DNA of 64,000 bases from Arthrinium phaeospermum (lineage: Eukaryota > Ascomycota > Sordariomycetes > Amphisphaeriales > Apiosporaceae): NCBI GenBank assembly GCA_006503535.1, contig QYRS01000017.1, positions 1 to 64,000 on the forward strand, in the 5' to 3' direction. The notes below the pieces were generated by a model. The model did not search any database and was not told the DNA's origin. It saw nothing but the letters and a program-made list of their open reading frames with translations. Below are positions 12,561-27,372 of the stretch, in pieces. The translations under genes were made by a program, and so were the position numbers. The stretch's first letter is position 1. Each line of letters opens with the position of its first letter.

Positions 12561-15500
12561 CGGATAAAGGCGAAGGGTTTCTCGACGCTGCTCTCCGCGA
12601 TCGTATTATAGAACACGCCCAACGCCATTATTCCTAAAGAATCGTCTCAATAATCCTTTCACGACGGCGGCGGCAGCGGTTATAGGCTCCTCGATTGAGT
12701 TGACTTGATGCAGATGACTCTCGGCGTTTGACAAACAAATCCCAAGCTGGATACTTGGTTCATGGCACTTCTGGCTAGATTCCACTGATCTGTGGACTTT
12801 TTTGGTTTAGTGCTTCGTCTATGCCTACCTGACCAGGCTTCTCGTTTGAAATGATCCGAGGCTTGCCCGAAAAGATGACTGCCGTGACATGCGATACCAA
12901 GTCCAACAAGTAAATGTTCTCTGCATTGGTCGAGCACTTGGTGATGACTTCTGTTAGCGCTGTGTCGAGACTTATGGTAGCAGCAGCAACGTGGATTGCC
13001 GAGATAACACTGCATGGAGATCACTATATATTGAAAGGACGTGACGACCCCAAGCCAAGGACACTTGGGCACGCTGCCGCCATTCTCCCTTCCCCACATC
13101 AGCTGGGGTTTCTATCAATCCAAGATCCAGTTTTGCGCTAATCATGGTTGGTTTGAGCAGCTCTTCTCTCAATATCTACCCAATTCATCTCCGGCACGTC
13201 TTCCGCACATTCATCAACGTGGTTAGTGGGACGCGCGCCGGTGCCGTTGCAGGCGACGCAGTTGTGAAGCAACTCCTCTTTCAGTTCACACAATTATATA
13301 AGCCAATGCGGACCGGAGGCGGCCGGGGCATCCTCGGAACTCGCGGTTCCATGTCAAACACAGCCTTTCTGCTATGATGTCTTAGGTGACATACCCCAGA
13401 GCAGTCAGAGAAGCCATACGTCAAGCAATCGAAAGGGACCCAAGAGAACCCCACCCTAGATAGCCCACGTCCGCCAACGCTGAGCTGCCCCTTTCGAAAG
13501 AATCTAGTCATGCAAATCCACACTCCAAACGATGAACATTGCTACTTTTGACGGTTGGTCTCACAGTACCAGGCTCAGCAGCACCGCCCCCTGAGACTGC
13601 GTCTGGGCTCTTATGGGTGTGCAGTGCGTCTTATAGTTCGATATCAGTCGAGAGGTCATCTCTTCGATGGTTCTAGAGCTTCAGAGCTCATTTGCGCGTC
13701 CGCCGCTCTTGGTTAACTCATTGCTAACCGAGAAGCAAGTACCTCACTTGGCAACATAATGTGACAGGCTTTGGATGGGGTTCGCGATCTAGCTGGCGCC
13801 TCGGACTCTACCAGTTGACAATCGCGTACGGCAAGGATCCGAACCAGGCATCACGAGGCGGTGTGCTGCAGGTTCATGTTGAGTGACACACAGTCATGAT
13901 CTACGTTCGAGCGGCATCATAGACTCGGGAGCGGTCGTGTGCCATAGGTCGATTCGAGCTACCGGATCTTCAGTCTTGTCAAATCAAGACTCCCTTAGTT
14001 TCAACGTCGGTTTCCCTGCATCAAGTTTCAAGTCCGGATGTGAAAAGGGGAGGCGCGCACAGAGAAGGATGTCACAGTTCCGAGCTGCATGGCTGCGCTA
14101 CTTGATAATATGCAAATCACTGATGATCTGCAGGATTTGCGGGAATAACAGCCTCGGGTATCCAGCTTCTTACTCCTTGTCGCGGTGTTGGCCGGCTCGT
14201 GGACCAACGGAAGATTGCCAGGGCTGATGACAAGACCTCTTTTGAAAGCTCCAGCTGTTCCCATCGTCGGTCACGTGATGTATCTCGCTCTGCGCATGCA
14301 CTGCATGAGACAGCTGTATCACGGAAAGAGTCTGTCCATGATTAACAAACCGAGGCTGCAGGATACGTCATGGAGCTCCATCATTGCGTCGATCACGCTG
14401 GCAGCACAGTTGTGTGTGTCTTCACGGCTTTCTGTGGCCCAGTCAGTCCGGCATAGCCATGGCATCCGGAAAAGGTGCAGTGATTCCACATATCAAGCTT
14501 CGATGATGCTCTCCGTGATCTGCACCCATGTCTGCAGGTGATGAATTGGCATGGCGTACGGGAATTCCAAAGCTCCAAAGCTGAAATCTGCAGTCTTCTA
14601 AAGAGCCGTTCGCGCAGCACCGTGTCCTTGCATGACATTGTATCAAGTCCAGTTCCAGGACAACATAGTGGTACAGAGACTCTAGGCGTGGAACATCAAC
14701 ATCTAGCATACTATTGGAGACCAGTGATCCGGCGCCGTATCGAGGTCTGGTGATCCTGCCCGGAGCCGGATCATTTGACGCGATAGACCTGCATGCACGA
14801 ACACGCCGACCGGGGCAAGATCATTTGAAAAGACGCAGATACACTAGGAATGGACTTTGTCCAATTGTGTCGCAAAGTTCTGTCAATTGCGCAACACTCA
14901 GCTACGCAGATTTGTCGAAACGATTGACCTCGGTAGTCGCCATCACGTGCTCCGAGGTCAATGCGCTCGGCGGTCTCGGCTGGCGGCCTGCGGCGGCATG
15001 TGCCGAGTCGCATGTCCGGGCGTCCCGTCCAGTCAGGACAAATGCCTCAACAATGTGGAGTGCCACACCCGTCCCATGGAAAGTCTATTCTCAATCTTGA
15101 TAAAAGAAACCTGCCATACAATCCACCTTTGATGAATGGCTAGCATGCCGTCAAATGGATCAAACATCCGAGTCTCTCTTGCAATCCAGGTTTCACTTTG
15201 TTATCGTGAAGATTCGGGGCGGGCGCCGGTCTTGACTGAAACGGCTGTATGCTAGACTTGCAGTGCTGTTTTCTGATGCACTAGGGCTTGGATGAGCCGC
15301 CCCTGGTAGTTTTCAATTTCGCCATCCGGGCGCTGTATTCCACACAAAGAATTGGGATCTAAGGTTGAACCAAATCACCTTTCCTGTCCACGTCAGCCGT
15401 GGCCGGATGCACCCGTACCCACGGCAAAGACATTGGTACACAGAGCGGCCAGTAGTAGACATTCGTCAGCTATCACCACGACTATCACCGTCTATCTAAG

Positions 15501-18500
15501 TTCAGCCTTGGGCTTCCATATACCAAACGTGCACCGTTGACAGAGCCGTGGGACTCTGGACTGGTATCCAGCCCCGTGCACCTCCCCGTAACTCATGGCA
15601 AATGCGCAGAAACAGAGTATTCTCCGCCCAAGGGATGTGCCAAGTGACCGTCATCTAGCTACGGATCTTTGGATACGACGTGACCAGTGGTTCTCTTGAA
15701 TATAAATGGAGACAGCATCATAGCAAGGATCTTGGCGAACGACAAAACTTAGTATCGTGCTTGGGCCGTGACTCACAGAAGCTTGTACAAAACCCTTCAC
15801 ATATCGCAGCGACCGAGTGCTCGTGTTGGGCTACCTTCTCATACCGAAAGACTGGGCTTGGGACATCAATTCAATGGTAATGGTCAAGTGCTTGGTATTC
15901 TGTTGAGCGCTAGCCTTGGTCAGGACTTCCCTTGCATCACAGTGGATGCGAAAACCCTCCCTGCTGTCGCCAGCAGCTTTCGCTCCGGGACCGTCAAGTG
16001 TTTGCCAGCTGCCACTCGTTTCGCCGCGCGAAACAACCGGGAAAGCGATGTTCGACTACGAGTGCGTAGCTATGGCTGCCTGTGGCATTGCCAACGAACT
16101 GCTTCAGCCTGGGAGATTCCTCCTAACTGAGCTATAGGTCTGTTCGGCAACGCTGATAGTTCTTCTGCCCGCTTCACCCTTGATAAATGTATTGTGTTGC
16201 TGTCCAGGGGTTGAGACGAGGTCGGACACGTGTTTCAAGGTTGGAATTAAGTTGCCGAAGGATGCAGCCTTGACTCTTGACGCATCGAAGCAACCTAGTG
16301 AGCTTGCACAGGCTCCAGAGCAGAAACTGATGTGAAGAAGTAGGAAGTAATGTTTGGCAGAGGTTGTGAACAGCTGACAGAAGGGAGTTGACTTGTAAGA
16401 GATTTCAGAACAGGTGGATTGGAGCAGTTCCGGAGCTGACCCGGTTCAAACATCTATCGGTATGCTATGGGTCCTGCATAGTTGAAACACACGGATGATG
16501 ATCTTCAGATGGGGATTTAGCTTGATTCCCAAGTCCGGAGCTCACGGTAACTCCTTTCGTGCCATTGCACTGGCAACACTGTTTCACACTGACGTGAGCC
16601 CTTTTCTCAAAAGACAGTGCTGTCCAAAGTTGCCGTGGTCCACGGAACTTGCCGTCCCGCATGCCACGAGGAGTAATCGGAAAGCGTAGGCAACGCCTTC
16701 ATGAAATCAACGGGTATCATAATTCAACCATCGCCGATTGGTAGCAAGGGTGCTCGTACAGCCGCTTCTGCCAACTCAGGGGCCACCACCATTTCGCAAA
16801 GCGGAGCCACGGGCACCCCGCGCATGGACTACTGATTCTCCTACAAAGGGAGATGGAGGCTCCTGTGGTTGCTAGACGAAACGAACAGAATACTCTTGAA
16901 GGTGGCGACGGTGATGGAGATATGTAAGTTCCGTAAGACACGTGCAAGGATAATTCGCCTGCTGGGGCTCGGCATGGGTACCCCCTTGCCGTGTGGCAGC
17001 ATCAAGCCGTCATCTGGCGGACTTATCGGGACTCGTCATCAGTGGTTATCCTTGCCAAACGTTGGGCAAAACATAGATCTTCCACGCCAAGGCGACACGG
17101 AACGCCATTTGCTATGGCCTGGTTCTGCATGGGAACTCGACAGAGACACCACCATGACCCAACGATGCGGGCCACTGTTGTTGTGGACCAAGAAGAAGCG
17201 GAGAATGTCTTGGACAAGAACGTGCCGTCCGCCCATTTTCACCTACTCGAGGAAGAGCTGCGTGTCTTCGCCGCCTAAGAGCCGGACGGGCTTGGCCAAA
17301 GTCTCGTGATGCGGAACCTGGACGTGTTCCGGGCGAGGTCGAAACCGTCGAACTGCTTGACGCTGAGGACCTGTTTCCCAAGTGTGTCTTGAAGCAGCCC
17401 GTCCCCGCGCCGATGTGTATTTCATTGGGTTTGCCCTTGACCGATACTTGCGTTGAATCATGCACCAATCGGCGGCCGCAACTGGTTTGATAAACGTACG
17501 TCGACCCCTGGCTAACCATTGCCATCAGTCCGGGGGTGGTGGAACCCAGCTCTCAGGAGCTTTTGATTGGCGGGTCCATCAATGTAAGCTTCTACTGGAA
17601 GAGCATGGGTTCCGTACAGGTCCCCCTTTTTTTCTTGCACCCTGCCTGCGTCTTCAAATCACTTTGGTGAGAGCCCTCTCCTTCGACGAGCATGGCACAC
17701 GGAGTTGTGGACCAATTTGCAACGAACAGGGTTTCCATATACATCTTCAGATCAGATGGAAGGCCCAATCCTTTCATGGTCAAGGCGGGACTGTGGTGAT
17801 GCGTTTGTCGATAACGTTAGTCTTGCAGGTACATAGACTCTTGCTCAGGCGTGCCATGCTGACCTCCCTGACGACAAATGATATCAGATAGTGTTGTTTC
17901 CGACCCTTCAAGATTCGGGTGCATGGTGAAGGATAGGTAAATGGGGCGCGTTGTGGTAGATCCCGGTACTGATCAGATACTGTACCAGCTATGTTTCCAT
18001 CACATGCAAAGCAAGAGGTCGTCAGTTTACTGGTATGCTGGTTTCGACGAGGGAAGAAGAGCTGGCGTCAGGGTAGCTTCATGAGCCGGGAGACATGACG
18101 AGAGTGATGGCGTGGACGATTGGAAACGCGGATGGGAAAAGGGGCTGGCGTTGAAGATGCAGAAGGAGTAGCTGACAATGGGCTGGCAGCAGCTCATGGC
18201 ATGCAGTCACGTCCACAAGCCGTACTGTCGCCACTATATCAGAATAAAGGCGGGGAGGCGATGTGAAGGAGTTTTGCTTGTGACCAACTGAAAGGTGCAT
18301 CCCAGACGGTTCAGCAGCCTCCCACTGTGCACCAGTACCAAAACGACACAATGCATCACAACAAGGTACCATGAGACCTCTCGCACTCAGTAAGTCAATC
18401 CTACAGCATCATCTTTGCGATTGACCTAAGTGAGTTCACGTTTTGGATCACAATCTCGGAGAGTGCGGTGTAGGTCAAGGGTTCCAAGAGATAGCTCACT

Positions 18501-21500
18501 CGGTGACACGACACCGCCCTTCGTTACTGGGGTATAGGGAGCTTGGGCTTGACTAATGCGCTGACATTCGGGTCTCTTGTCTAACGAAGCTCCTGGAACC
18601 GATGATACGTCGTGACTGAGGCAACAATAGACAAACATGCACCGGGTACTGACCACAGTGGTGGGAACCTCCAGAACGAGAGCCGGCGCCGTCGTCGCCT
18701 TCAGTGTTGTGGACAATCTGTAAATACCCTGCGCTCCTGGGGGTCACCCCGTCTGGCTGGTTCTCGAACGTGCAAAGCCGCATGCGTTGCGTCCGGGCGG
18801 CGTGTCGCCGTTTCGCAGGGGTAGTCTGGGCTCGATCGTATATTGGTGTTGTACCAAGATCGGAAGATGGGCTCGAGACTGTAGACGGGCAGACATTTAA
18901 ATTTCAAGATGGCCATGTCGGTAGAGTCGGCGACGCCGCCGTCGTTGCTCTTGCTGCTCAGGGAAAGGTGCATGGAGCTGGTGGCGGGGACGCTTGGACG
19001 CGGAGCTGGTCTAGCTCACCGGATCTCGGCCTGTACGCGGGAATACAGCAGTGGTAGAAAGCAGCCACCGGATGGGGGTTCAATCGGGACCACTGTGCCA
19101 AAGGGTTTGGTCAGGGACAACTCGAAATCCGCGGGAAAGGATGCCGTTGCCAGTGCGCCTTGTCTAATCACGTAGTCACACCTGTTGTAAGAGGCAATTG
19201 ATATTCAAGGCGGCGAAGTGGTGGTGGTCGGAGCAGGCGTGGCCGTTGTTGGTGCCGTCGGCTCCGGCCTTCAAAAGGGGCGTCACGTGCCCCCCGGCGC
19301 AGGTGGTACGAAGATTGCTACGGCGGGTCCCCCACGTAGATGGTAGAACATAGAACAGTATCAACATCACTTGGGCCATTCAACTGCAGCGGTGTGCACT
19401 GGCAACGTCGCAGTGGCGTGAATCAGGATTGCCAACTTTCACGGAACCCGCCTCTCCCAAGGGGACGATGCAACCCAGCTGTGGCATGCTAATACTGTGG
19501 CCGCAATCAGCCGTGGGGTGCTCGATTAGAAGGGGGAGCAACAGTTCGACGGAATGCGAGACAACTTTGAGAAGCGACTACAAGAGCCAATTCTCTGCGA
19601 TGGACCCAGGCAACTTCGGTTGTTCAAACCCGATAATCACCGGTCTGGTTCCTTTTCTGGCCATGATCAGTCGATAGGTTGCCTGGTAGAACTGATTCCA
19701 ATGCAGGTGGGGAGTGAAGACCGAGGTGAGGACCGGCTGACCCAGACGGCTGACAAACCTTTACTATACTGTGATAGCAGTTTCTGCTGACAGCAGCCAG
19801 CCTCCGCAACGTTGGCTTCCCCTTGCCGTACACGCCGCCGAGCCCGGCCTCCTCGCCCTCGCCTGCAAGCCCCGGCCGCGCCCGCAGTAGCAGCCACGTC
19901 GTCGTTGCCGAAGCATGCCCGTGAGGGTGACGAAAATTACACCGCAGTAGTTGACCCTTGTAACTCAGCCTCTTGCAACTCAGCGCCGAAAGGGTAGATT
20001 CTGCCATACACTGTGGATATGAGACTACATCAGAGAGTTCACTTGTCATTCTGATACTTGCGCACTCGCAACGCGCGTTGTTGAACCGGTGCGCTCCATT
20101 GGCAGCATAGCCACACTCAGTTTGGTCCGGGTTTGCCGTCCAGGCATGCGGAGTTTGGTCGACGTGGCTTGTACACCTTCTCCTTCGTTGACTTCATCCT
20201 GTTCTTCTTAGATGACTCCTCCTCCTCCTCGTGCAACTGCTTCTTCTTGCCAGTGGAAGTCCGCCTGTCGCCGGCGGTGCTCAACGCCGCCCATGATGGA
20301 TACCTGGGCCGAAGCATGATATCGCTCTTGAAGGAGCCGGAGCGATGGCAGGCAGGTGATGGGAAGCTGGCATCCGGCCCCTGGACGCCGCAGCCCTCGA
20401 GCATGGTGGTCAGGATGCCGACGGCGGAGGTTGGGCTGGGCGTCGAAGCCGGGGGCAACCTCCTCGCCGATGGCCGCGAGGCGCACCTACACGCGCGGGT
20501 CCGTAGCCGAAAATACAGGGTGCTTCTGCTTCGCTGTTTGTGTTGGCATCACAATACCGACCCCGGTCCGAGCAACGCCGCGTCCGCTTATGCTTGACAG
20601 AGCAGATGGCCACCTTGGATACCAAGGACACCACCGTTGGCGAGGCTCGCGCTCTCAAGGAGAAGCAGAGAGTGGAAGAGTTCCCGGCTGCTGGTAAGTC
20701 TCACCGCGGACGCGAGTGTCGGGGTCCGATAGGGAAGATGTCAAACGCGTCCACCCGCGAACACTTCTCGATGAAGCCCCGAGCCCGCGCCAAGAACTTG
20801 GGAGGGCGGTCCACAACGTGTATTCGATAGCAACAATACTTTCGAATTGCAGAGGCATCGGATCAGCTGGAAGATTGGAGTGCGTAACGGAGATGAGGCT
20901 GTTGTGCTGGACAAGATCCGCAATGTCTTGGCATCCTGTCGATCCCATGCTGCGAGAAGTTCTGCAACAACGCGCCGTGTCTGCAGATGCGCAACACCAT
21001 GGCGACCACCCTCAACGACACGAATAGAATGAATCACATCACGACGGCGGCGGGCGGCTCGTAGACGGCCCCCAACGGCTTCGGCCGGACCCGTCTCAAC
21101 GAGGCGGCCCATCCAGCTCACGCTGTCCCCGGTCCTGGCACGGTCAGCGCGGCCCCCGCAGCCGTCCAGGAGCGCCGGCTGGACCCTCGGAGATCCAGGT
21201 TCCCCGTCAGCGTGTTGAATTTGTGGTCGTCCGCGAGGAGGAGCTGCACCGGCAGAACCCCGCGACCCCTGATCGCGGACTTCCTGCTGAAGGGTCTTTG
21301 CACCGCGCCTGAGTACTCTCTTCGCTTCCTTTCACATTTCTCTCATTCCTGCTCTCCGCGCTGTCCTCCACGTTGAGGGCGGGGGCGGGGCCGGGACGGC
21401 GACGGCGACGACGACGGGTGCGAAGTGACGGACTGGGCTGGGTAGGGCCGGGGTGACCAGGTGATCGTGGGGGCGAGAGAGTTACGGCACACCGTTGGCA

Positions 21501-23100
21501 AGTAACGTAGTCTTCACCATCTGTCTTGGATGTCGACAAATCGCAAAAGCGTTTTGCGCTCGGTTTTGCCGACAGGTTCCGCGAGCTGCAGCATGGCTTG
21601 GTATTGTTACCGCAGTCTTCACCCTTTGAAGAAGAACTACCATGTTGTCCTGATGCCTGTAGTGGATGCGACGATGCGTCTGCAAAAGCAGCAGCAACAC
21701 GCCAAGAAATATGAATACGGATCTGGTCAATGCTACCATTGATGGACATCACCCTCGGCATTCGACCCACGGACTGCACTAGCTACCTACTCAGCTAGGC
21801 TTGCTGGCTGAAAGAAGGGGCGCATCTCTGTCATTGCATCAGCCAAGTTAGGTTCCCCGTGCCCATGCCTCTGGCGGTCATGAGAACTTGAAAATAGCCA
21901 TTGGGCATTGCATCACAACAGTTACCGATCTCCTGTTGTAGATAAACATCGCCCAATCAATTCTGATGAAGAATTTGAAAAGGATCATGGCCGGGGTGGA
22001 AACGTTTCTTTGGAGTGCATCGGAACATGGCCACATGGCAGGAGTGAACAGCTCCGGATCGACGGATATCATGATACATGCAAGCGGGTAGAGCCCAGCG
22101 ATCGACTTGCATCGTACCCATCTTCATCTAGCCCTGGTTGCTGCTGCTGCTTCGTTTATCCCTACATACCCAAGGCTTCCCTCAAGACTCGAGTTGGGCT
22201 TGGTATAGATGTATCCGCTGCGAGAGACGACGCCAACTCCAAGCAGTAGCTGCTCCCCAACTTCGATCAACCTTTCATGTGACGGATCTCAGTGGGGGCT
22301 TCCTCGGGAATCATGGTTACGACAACAATCATCGTTGGTATCAGAAGCGCGTTCTCATATCCCACTCGAGATGGCAACGCAGCCGGCAAAGGGGAAGACG
22401 ATGCCGTCTTAGATTCGGAACCAACAGTCCATGGTGCTGTGTCCAGAAGCGAGCGGTCAGGGTATGGTTCATTGGGTCAGCCGCCGGAGGTACTTGGGTC
22501 AATACTGCATCTTCGCGTTGGATTCTATGATTGTACTGGGAGAGCCGTAGTGACCTTTCAACCGGGCTCCAAACGGACTGGAACGAAACCCATTGAAGGC
22601 ATGTGGCTTTCCGATGGCTTAGAGTTGGTTCCTCACACTCCGCTAGCGATGAACAAGAGTTGGTTGTAACAGTGACCGCTCGAAGCATCTTGCATTGGAA
22701 TCTGGAACAACGGATCCTCGAGCAAGAAATGAGTCCAATCCAGAGAGATGGCAAACAGACTAGCTTCACTGGTTATTGTGTCAACTCTACGGCCATCTGA
22801 TAACACTCGCTTACATCATGGATTGGTGGTGCACATCTTCGAAGGGAAGCAGGTGATGCGAATGGCACGCCTGCTGGTAGTCGTGGGCATATCGGGAAAC
22901 CCTTCCGCGGCTGCCGCTGCCATATTCAAGACAAGCGTCTCCCGAGATGAGTACATGGCATTGGCGTTGGAACTACCCGGGCGGACCGACGGCTGTCTTC
23001 CAAATAGCTTCGGAGTTCGCTTGCTAAGGTTGGCTACGCGGCGCAGCATCCGAGTCGGTTATGAGGCTTAGGATTGGGAACTGCTGCAGGCATATTGGTG
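12561..23100. other. Gene-poor DNA with decayed coding fragments
   Basis: About 10.5 kb of normal composition without a gene model I can support. Short protein-like stretches occur but are broken by stops or cannot be extended. On the plus strand they lie near 15,950-16,135, 17,150-17,280, 17,480-17,600 and 20,840-21,040. The last reads through a Cys-rich segment around 20,945-21,045 and then meets an in-frame TAG at about 21,062. An acidic/Lys-rich segment lies on the minus strand near 20,130-20,260. I do not recognise the families. The picture fits old, degraded genes or transposon remnants next to heterochromatin. Confidence 0.5.
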
Positions 23101-24217
23101 TACAGAATGGTGAGAGAATGTTGAACGCTTGATAGATGCCGAAGTGGAAAGACTGACAACTCCGAGAACTGGTGATGGAACGAGAAGGGTAGCCCGCGCA
23201 TGCTCGTGTCGATGATGAATGATCAACGATCAGCGAGGCCAGTGTGGACTCGTACAACAGCTGTAGCTAGTCGAGAGTAGCTTGACAAGATGTCTTCTTT
23301 CAGTGAGATATCGAGGTGCCAGTGGTCATCCAGGAGGGCGGGTCAAGCCGTCGAAGTAACCTTGCAATGTGGAGGATTGTTTCCTGGGATCATGCAGGCA
23401 TGGCTTGGCATCATATTGCTATCTAAATGTTGAAAGCCACCAACCAACTCGCAGCAAGCATCCATCAGCACCCCAAGTCTCATGCCGGTCCTCCCATTCC
23501 ATCCCAGAAGATGCGAGTCCGCAACCCATCCAGCCATCATGGTACCGCACCAGAGCGCGGCCAAGCCGCTCATCGAAGGCGCCGTCAGTCAAGTTGGGGA
23601 GAAACGCAATACGGAGCGGGGGGCAGACAGTCCGAGGCCAGAGCCCTGCTCGCGGAGATGTGAGATGGGGGCGGCAACAGTCCGTAGGGTCGGCATTGAG
23701 GGACGAGCTCCAGGGGCGTGGTGCGAAGGAAGATGCTTCCCAAGGTGAACTGGGCTTCCTGTGGCGGATGGATGACCAATGGTTGGTATGCAGGGCGAGA
23801 ACTGGGAAGGAGACATCTGGCATGGGTTGCAGATAGGAGTGCAGAGTGTGGAGAGGAGTAGGGAGGGGGGCGCCGAAGACCAGGACGTGCGACAGGGCGA
23901 CAGGAAGGATGACAAAGAGAAGTGATGGAAGTGTTGCAATGGGGTCTGACGAGAGTGCGAAGGGCCGTCCGCTGCCTGCTGTACTTGTGCTCCAGAACGG
24001 GTTCTCTGCGGGGATGATCTCGGCTCGCTGGGCACGAGCATCTAGACAGTGCTCACTGGGGATGACGCGAGACGTCGGGCCACAGAGACGGACAGCACGC
24101 CGTGCCGGGACAAGGTTCGTAATGGAGAGGACAAGAGAGAGGACATAGTGGGTGATGGAGAGTGCCGACCGACACTTCCAGAGGACGAGACGACCAAGCT
24201 GGTGCAGAGACCTGGCC

Positions 24218-24241
24218 TGTGTGTGTGTGTGTGTGTGTGTG
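24218..24241. repeat. (TG)12 microsatellite
   Basis: Twelve uninterrupted TG dinucleotides. TpG is the dinucleotide destroyed by RIP, so its survival shows this region was not RIP-mutated to any large extent. Confidence 0.95.
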
Positions 24242-24786
24242 GAGGAGATGGGGCGCCAGTGCTGGCCACCAGCGTGGGTGCAGGACTCGGCTCGAGCGGC
24301 TGGTCGTGGCGAGGGTCGAATGGTCGAATGAGGTGTTGACCGCAGATTCGGCAGTGTCGAGCGCGCCGGAGGGCTGTGCCAGGAAGTCTGCTCGGCGTGT
24401 TGGTGACAGAAGGCCTGTGCCAGCAGAGGTCAGCTGCAATTGTTCAAGGCAAGCAGCAGGGAAGTTAGTCAACCAACCAAGTCAGATCCGAGGCAGGATG
24501 TCGAATGTGCTGGGTCGAGAGTTAGCCAGCCTCACCGGCTGATTGACAGCAAGAAGCCGAAGGCGATGGACGTGATCGGATCTGTCACCGGGGACTGGGA
24601 GAGCAGGTCACCGGGAAGCAGGGAAACGCGGAGCGAAGAGAGATGTGGATTGAAGTAGCTAGCTGAAGGTTGTGCAATGCTATGGAAGGCTATGGAATGG
24701 GATGCTGGAGTCTCGGGATCTGTAGCACCAAGGTTAGCCATGGTCAAACGAGTGGAGTGGAACGGAATGGGGATGCCGGAGTCCAG

Positions 24787-24829
24787 GGATGCTGGATGCT
24801 GGATGCTGGATGCTGGATGCTGGGATGCT
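24787..24829. repeat. GGATGCT 7-bp minisatellite
   Basis: Five perfect tandem copies of GGATGCT at 24,787-24,821, a one-base interruption, then a sixth copy. Confidence 0.95.
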
Positions 24830-27372
24830 CGAGGCTTGGAGTCCTGTAGCAGCAATGTTAGCCATGACCGATCAGAAGTGTTGGCGGGCGAAGGGAGATC
24901 GGGTTGCGACCGGACACCCGAGTCAGACGGTCGCAACCCACGATACTTGAACCTTGACCTTGCGGTCGATGGTCTCGAGGACCACAATCATACCGGAATG
25001 GAAAAGAGAAAATGGGGAAAGGGAATGGCAAAGATTGAGAAGAAGAGGGCGAAGGCGAGGGGGCACCACCATCGGAAAGCAAAGAACTGACAGACAAGCA
25101 AACGTGCGAACATGCGAACATGCGAACAAGCGAGCGAACAGCAAAGCAAAACCAGTTCGCCGGGCGAATCTCATCCAAATCTGCCTGTTGACCTTGCCAG
25201 TATCGCACCCACATACCATTTCCATAACCGAAGCCGACTCGCAGCGGGCGCACTCTAGTCCAACCTTTGACACGGGACCAGCGCAGTTGGAACATCGACT
25301 CGGGAAATAAGAAACGGAAGGTAACTTCTAGCGGCGAGACACCACAAGGTTCAGGCAGCTTGGGTGGCTGCAGAGCAACATCAAGATGCGAAACCGCGCT
25401 GGGTTACAAGTCCAAGTGATGGCTTGGTCCTGGCTGTTCTTCCAGTTCCATCAACATACATGTCATGAGAAGTGTATGGGCAATCGTGAAAGCTGACCAG
25501 GTACAAGTACATCAGAGGATGTATACCACTGGAAATGAGCTGGCAGACGTGGGCCCGAATGCAGCCCAGAAGAAAGTGTTCACCCTCATCGACTACTTTC
25601 TACACCTGGCTTGGAAGATGATTGCTTCAACTCGCAAGGTCGACGGGTTTTCCACATAGCAACCGCAGGCGCGGAGAGGAGGGTCTTGCACACCTACACC
25701 AGTAGCCGGCATTTTTGTAGATGTAAGTGCCTTCGGTTCCCAGAGCGTAGGACTGGATTGGTCTGACATCCCCTTTTGCCCAGGCCTTTCCGAGCCTGAA
25801 CCATGTACCAAGACAGGAACTACACAATGGTCAACCAAATCCACAAGTCCATGTCCGCTGTCGAGGTGCTCGCAGCCGTGTTAATCTGAAGAATCCTCAA
25901 TGCTGCAAATGCACCGAAGCCTGGTGGCCACGGGGAGACCAGCGAGGGGCTGGCGAATAGATCTGCCTAGGCCTCTCTGAGCACTGGAGATATCAGCATG
26001 GTGTTCAGGTTCAGTGAACCGTTCATTTCCGTTCAGATCACTGGGCGTTGCCATCAGCAGCAGCGCCAAGCTCCTCGGCGGTGGTGTGAGACTGGTTGAC
26101 CCGGGATCTCCTGTTGGTCTCGATGCACGCTATAGCTGCTCACTGCGGCTGTTCCATGGCTCAAGCAGAACCAAGTGAATCTTATCAAACGTCGGCCCGT
26201 GCAATAGCAAGGGACGAGCGATGTGTCACGGATCTGGAACCCACCGCAGCCTCAGATGTCACCGTGTAAGTGCCCACCGCCCCTTTTGCCAAAGCATTCT
26301 GCACAGAGCACACAGTCGAAACCCTTTCGCAGGAAATGTTCAGTTCTCATCGATGCATATGGAAGTTTCGTGAGAGCTGATTGGAAATATGTGGCGTGGT
26401 TGGTTGGCTGTTCCTCGCGGGCGGGTGGTGCGCGCCAGCCAGTCCACCCAGCCTGCAGCCTGCAGTTTGACTTGAACGTTTTCAAAATTCCAAAGCAGAC
26501 GGGCTGCTGCAATTGGCGCTGGGTCTGGGTGCACCAGCTGCGGTCCGCCACACGCCACACGCCACACGCCACATGCCGGCCCACCCACCACTCTCGACTG
26601 GGCGCTGCGGCCGTCCTGCGCAGCAATTGAATTAGCGCTGCACTGCACGTTCGACTTGATGCATTTCAATCGACTTGGATGGCCAACCCAGGTGAGTCGC
26701 GCATATTGGACATGTGCAGAACCACGGGACAGTACAATGCACGGCGAAGCACTTCAAGATACGGCACCGATCAATGCTTGCATACATAGTTTCAAGTGAA
26801 TGATCGTTCAGATGCATGTGCAATTAGTTTCGAAGTTGAGCTCATCTACATGTTGCTGAGGCTGCGGAGGCTGGGTGCGTCGCGTCTGCAATGCAGCCGT
26901 GGGACTTGGACGAATTTCGAATTTCGAAATCCATCTTCAATTCTGCCAAGTCCAACCGTTGGCGCCGGTGCACTACCTTGGCGCACACCAGAGCTTGCGC
27001 ACCCGGATGGCAAGCTGATTGATCATTGATTTGGGTTGGCGCACTTGCACCACATGCCAAGGCTTGCGCACCCAGATGGGCCAGAAGCTTGCAAGTCAAT
27101 TGAATGCCAGTCTGGAGCTTGCGCAGGTACCCGGGAGGCCCACATGGGTTTGGCACCCCACGCTTGCACGCGGGGTCGAGGGCGCGGGGTTGATGCTTGA
27201 ACGCACCAAGTCTTCCAAACGCCAGCTCCAGCTCCGGCCTTCTTCTCTCTCCTCCATCCTTCAACCACACCCAGCATCACCATCGTCACGTTTTGCTTTC
27301 CACACTGCTCCTCCGCGCGCTGTCGCCCGCTAACTGCGTCCGCATGGTACCCTGACACGTTGCGTCTGGTCG

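Larger units (their letters stand above)
23101..27372. other. Gene-poor DNA with simple repeats
   Basis: No supported gene. The stretch contains a (TG)12 microsatellite, a GGATGCT minisatellite, a short GCGAACAT repeat near 25,107-25,135, a CGCCACA repeat near 26,548-26,575, and two copies of CTTGCGCACCCRGATGG near 26,992 and 27,062. Open frames here are simple-repeat driven. Confidence 0.5.

Noticed and set aside
23589..24041. 150-codon minus-strand Ser/Pro-rich frame
   Set aside because: Composition follows purine-rich plus-strand DNA; no motif and no start or splice context.
12680..25295. Numerous open frames of 60-150 codons on both strands
   Set aside because: They overlap each other in several frames, lack recognisable domains, signal peptides or coherent splice structures, and often include simple repeats such as (TG)n.
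26548..26580. CGCCACA repeat as a regulatory operator
   Set aside because: Simple repeat without an adjacent supported gene.
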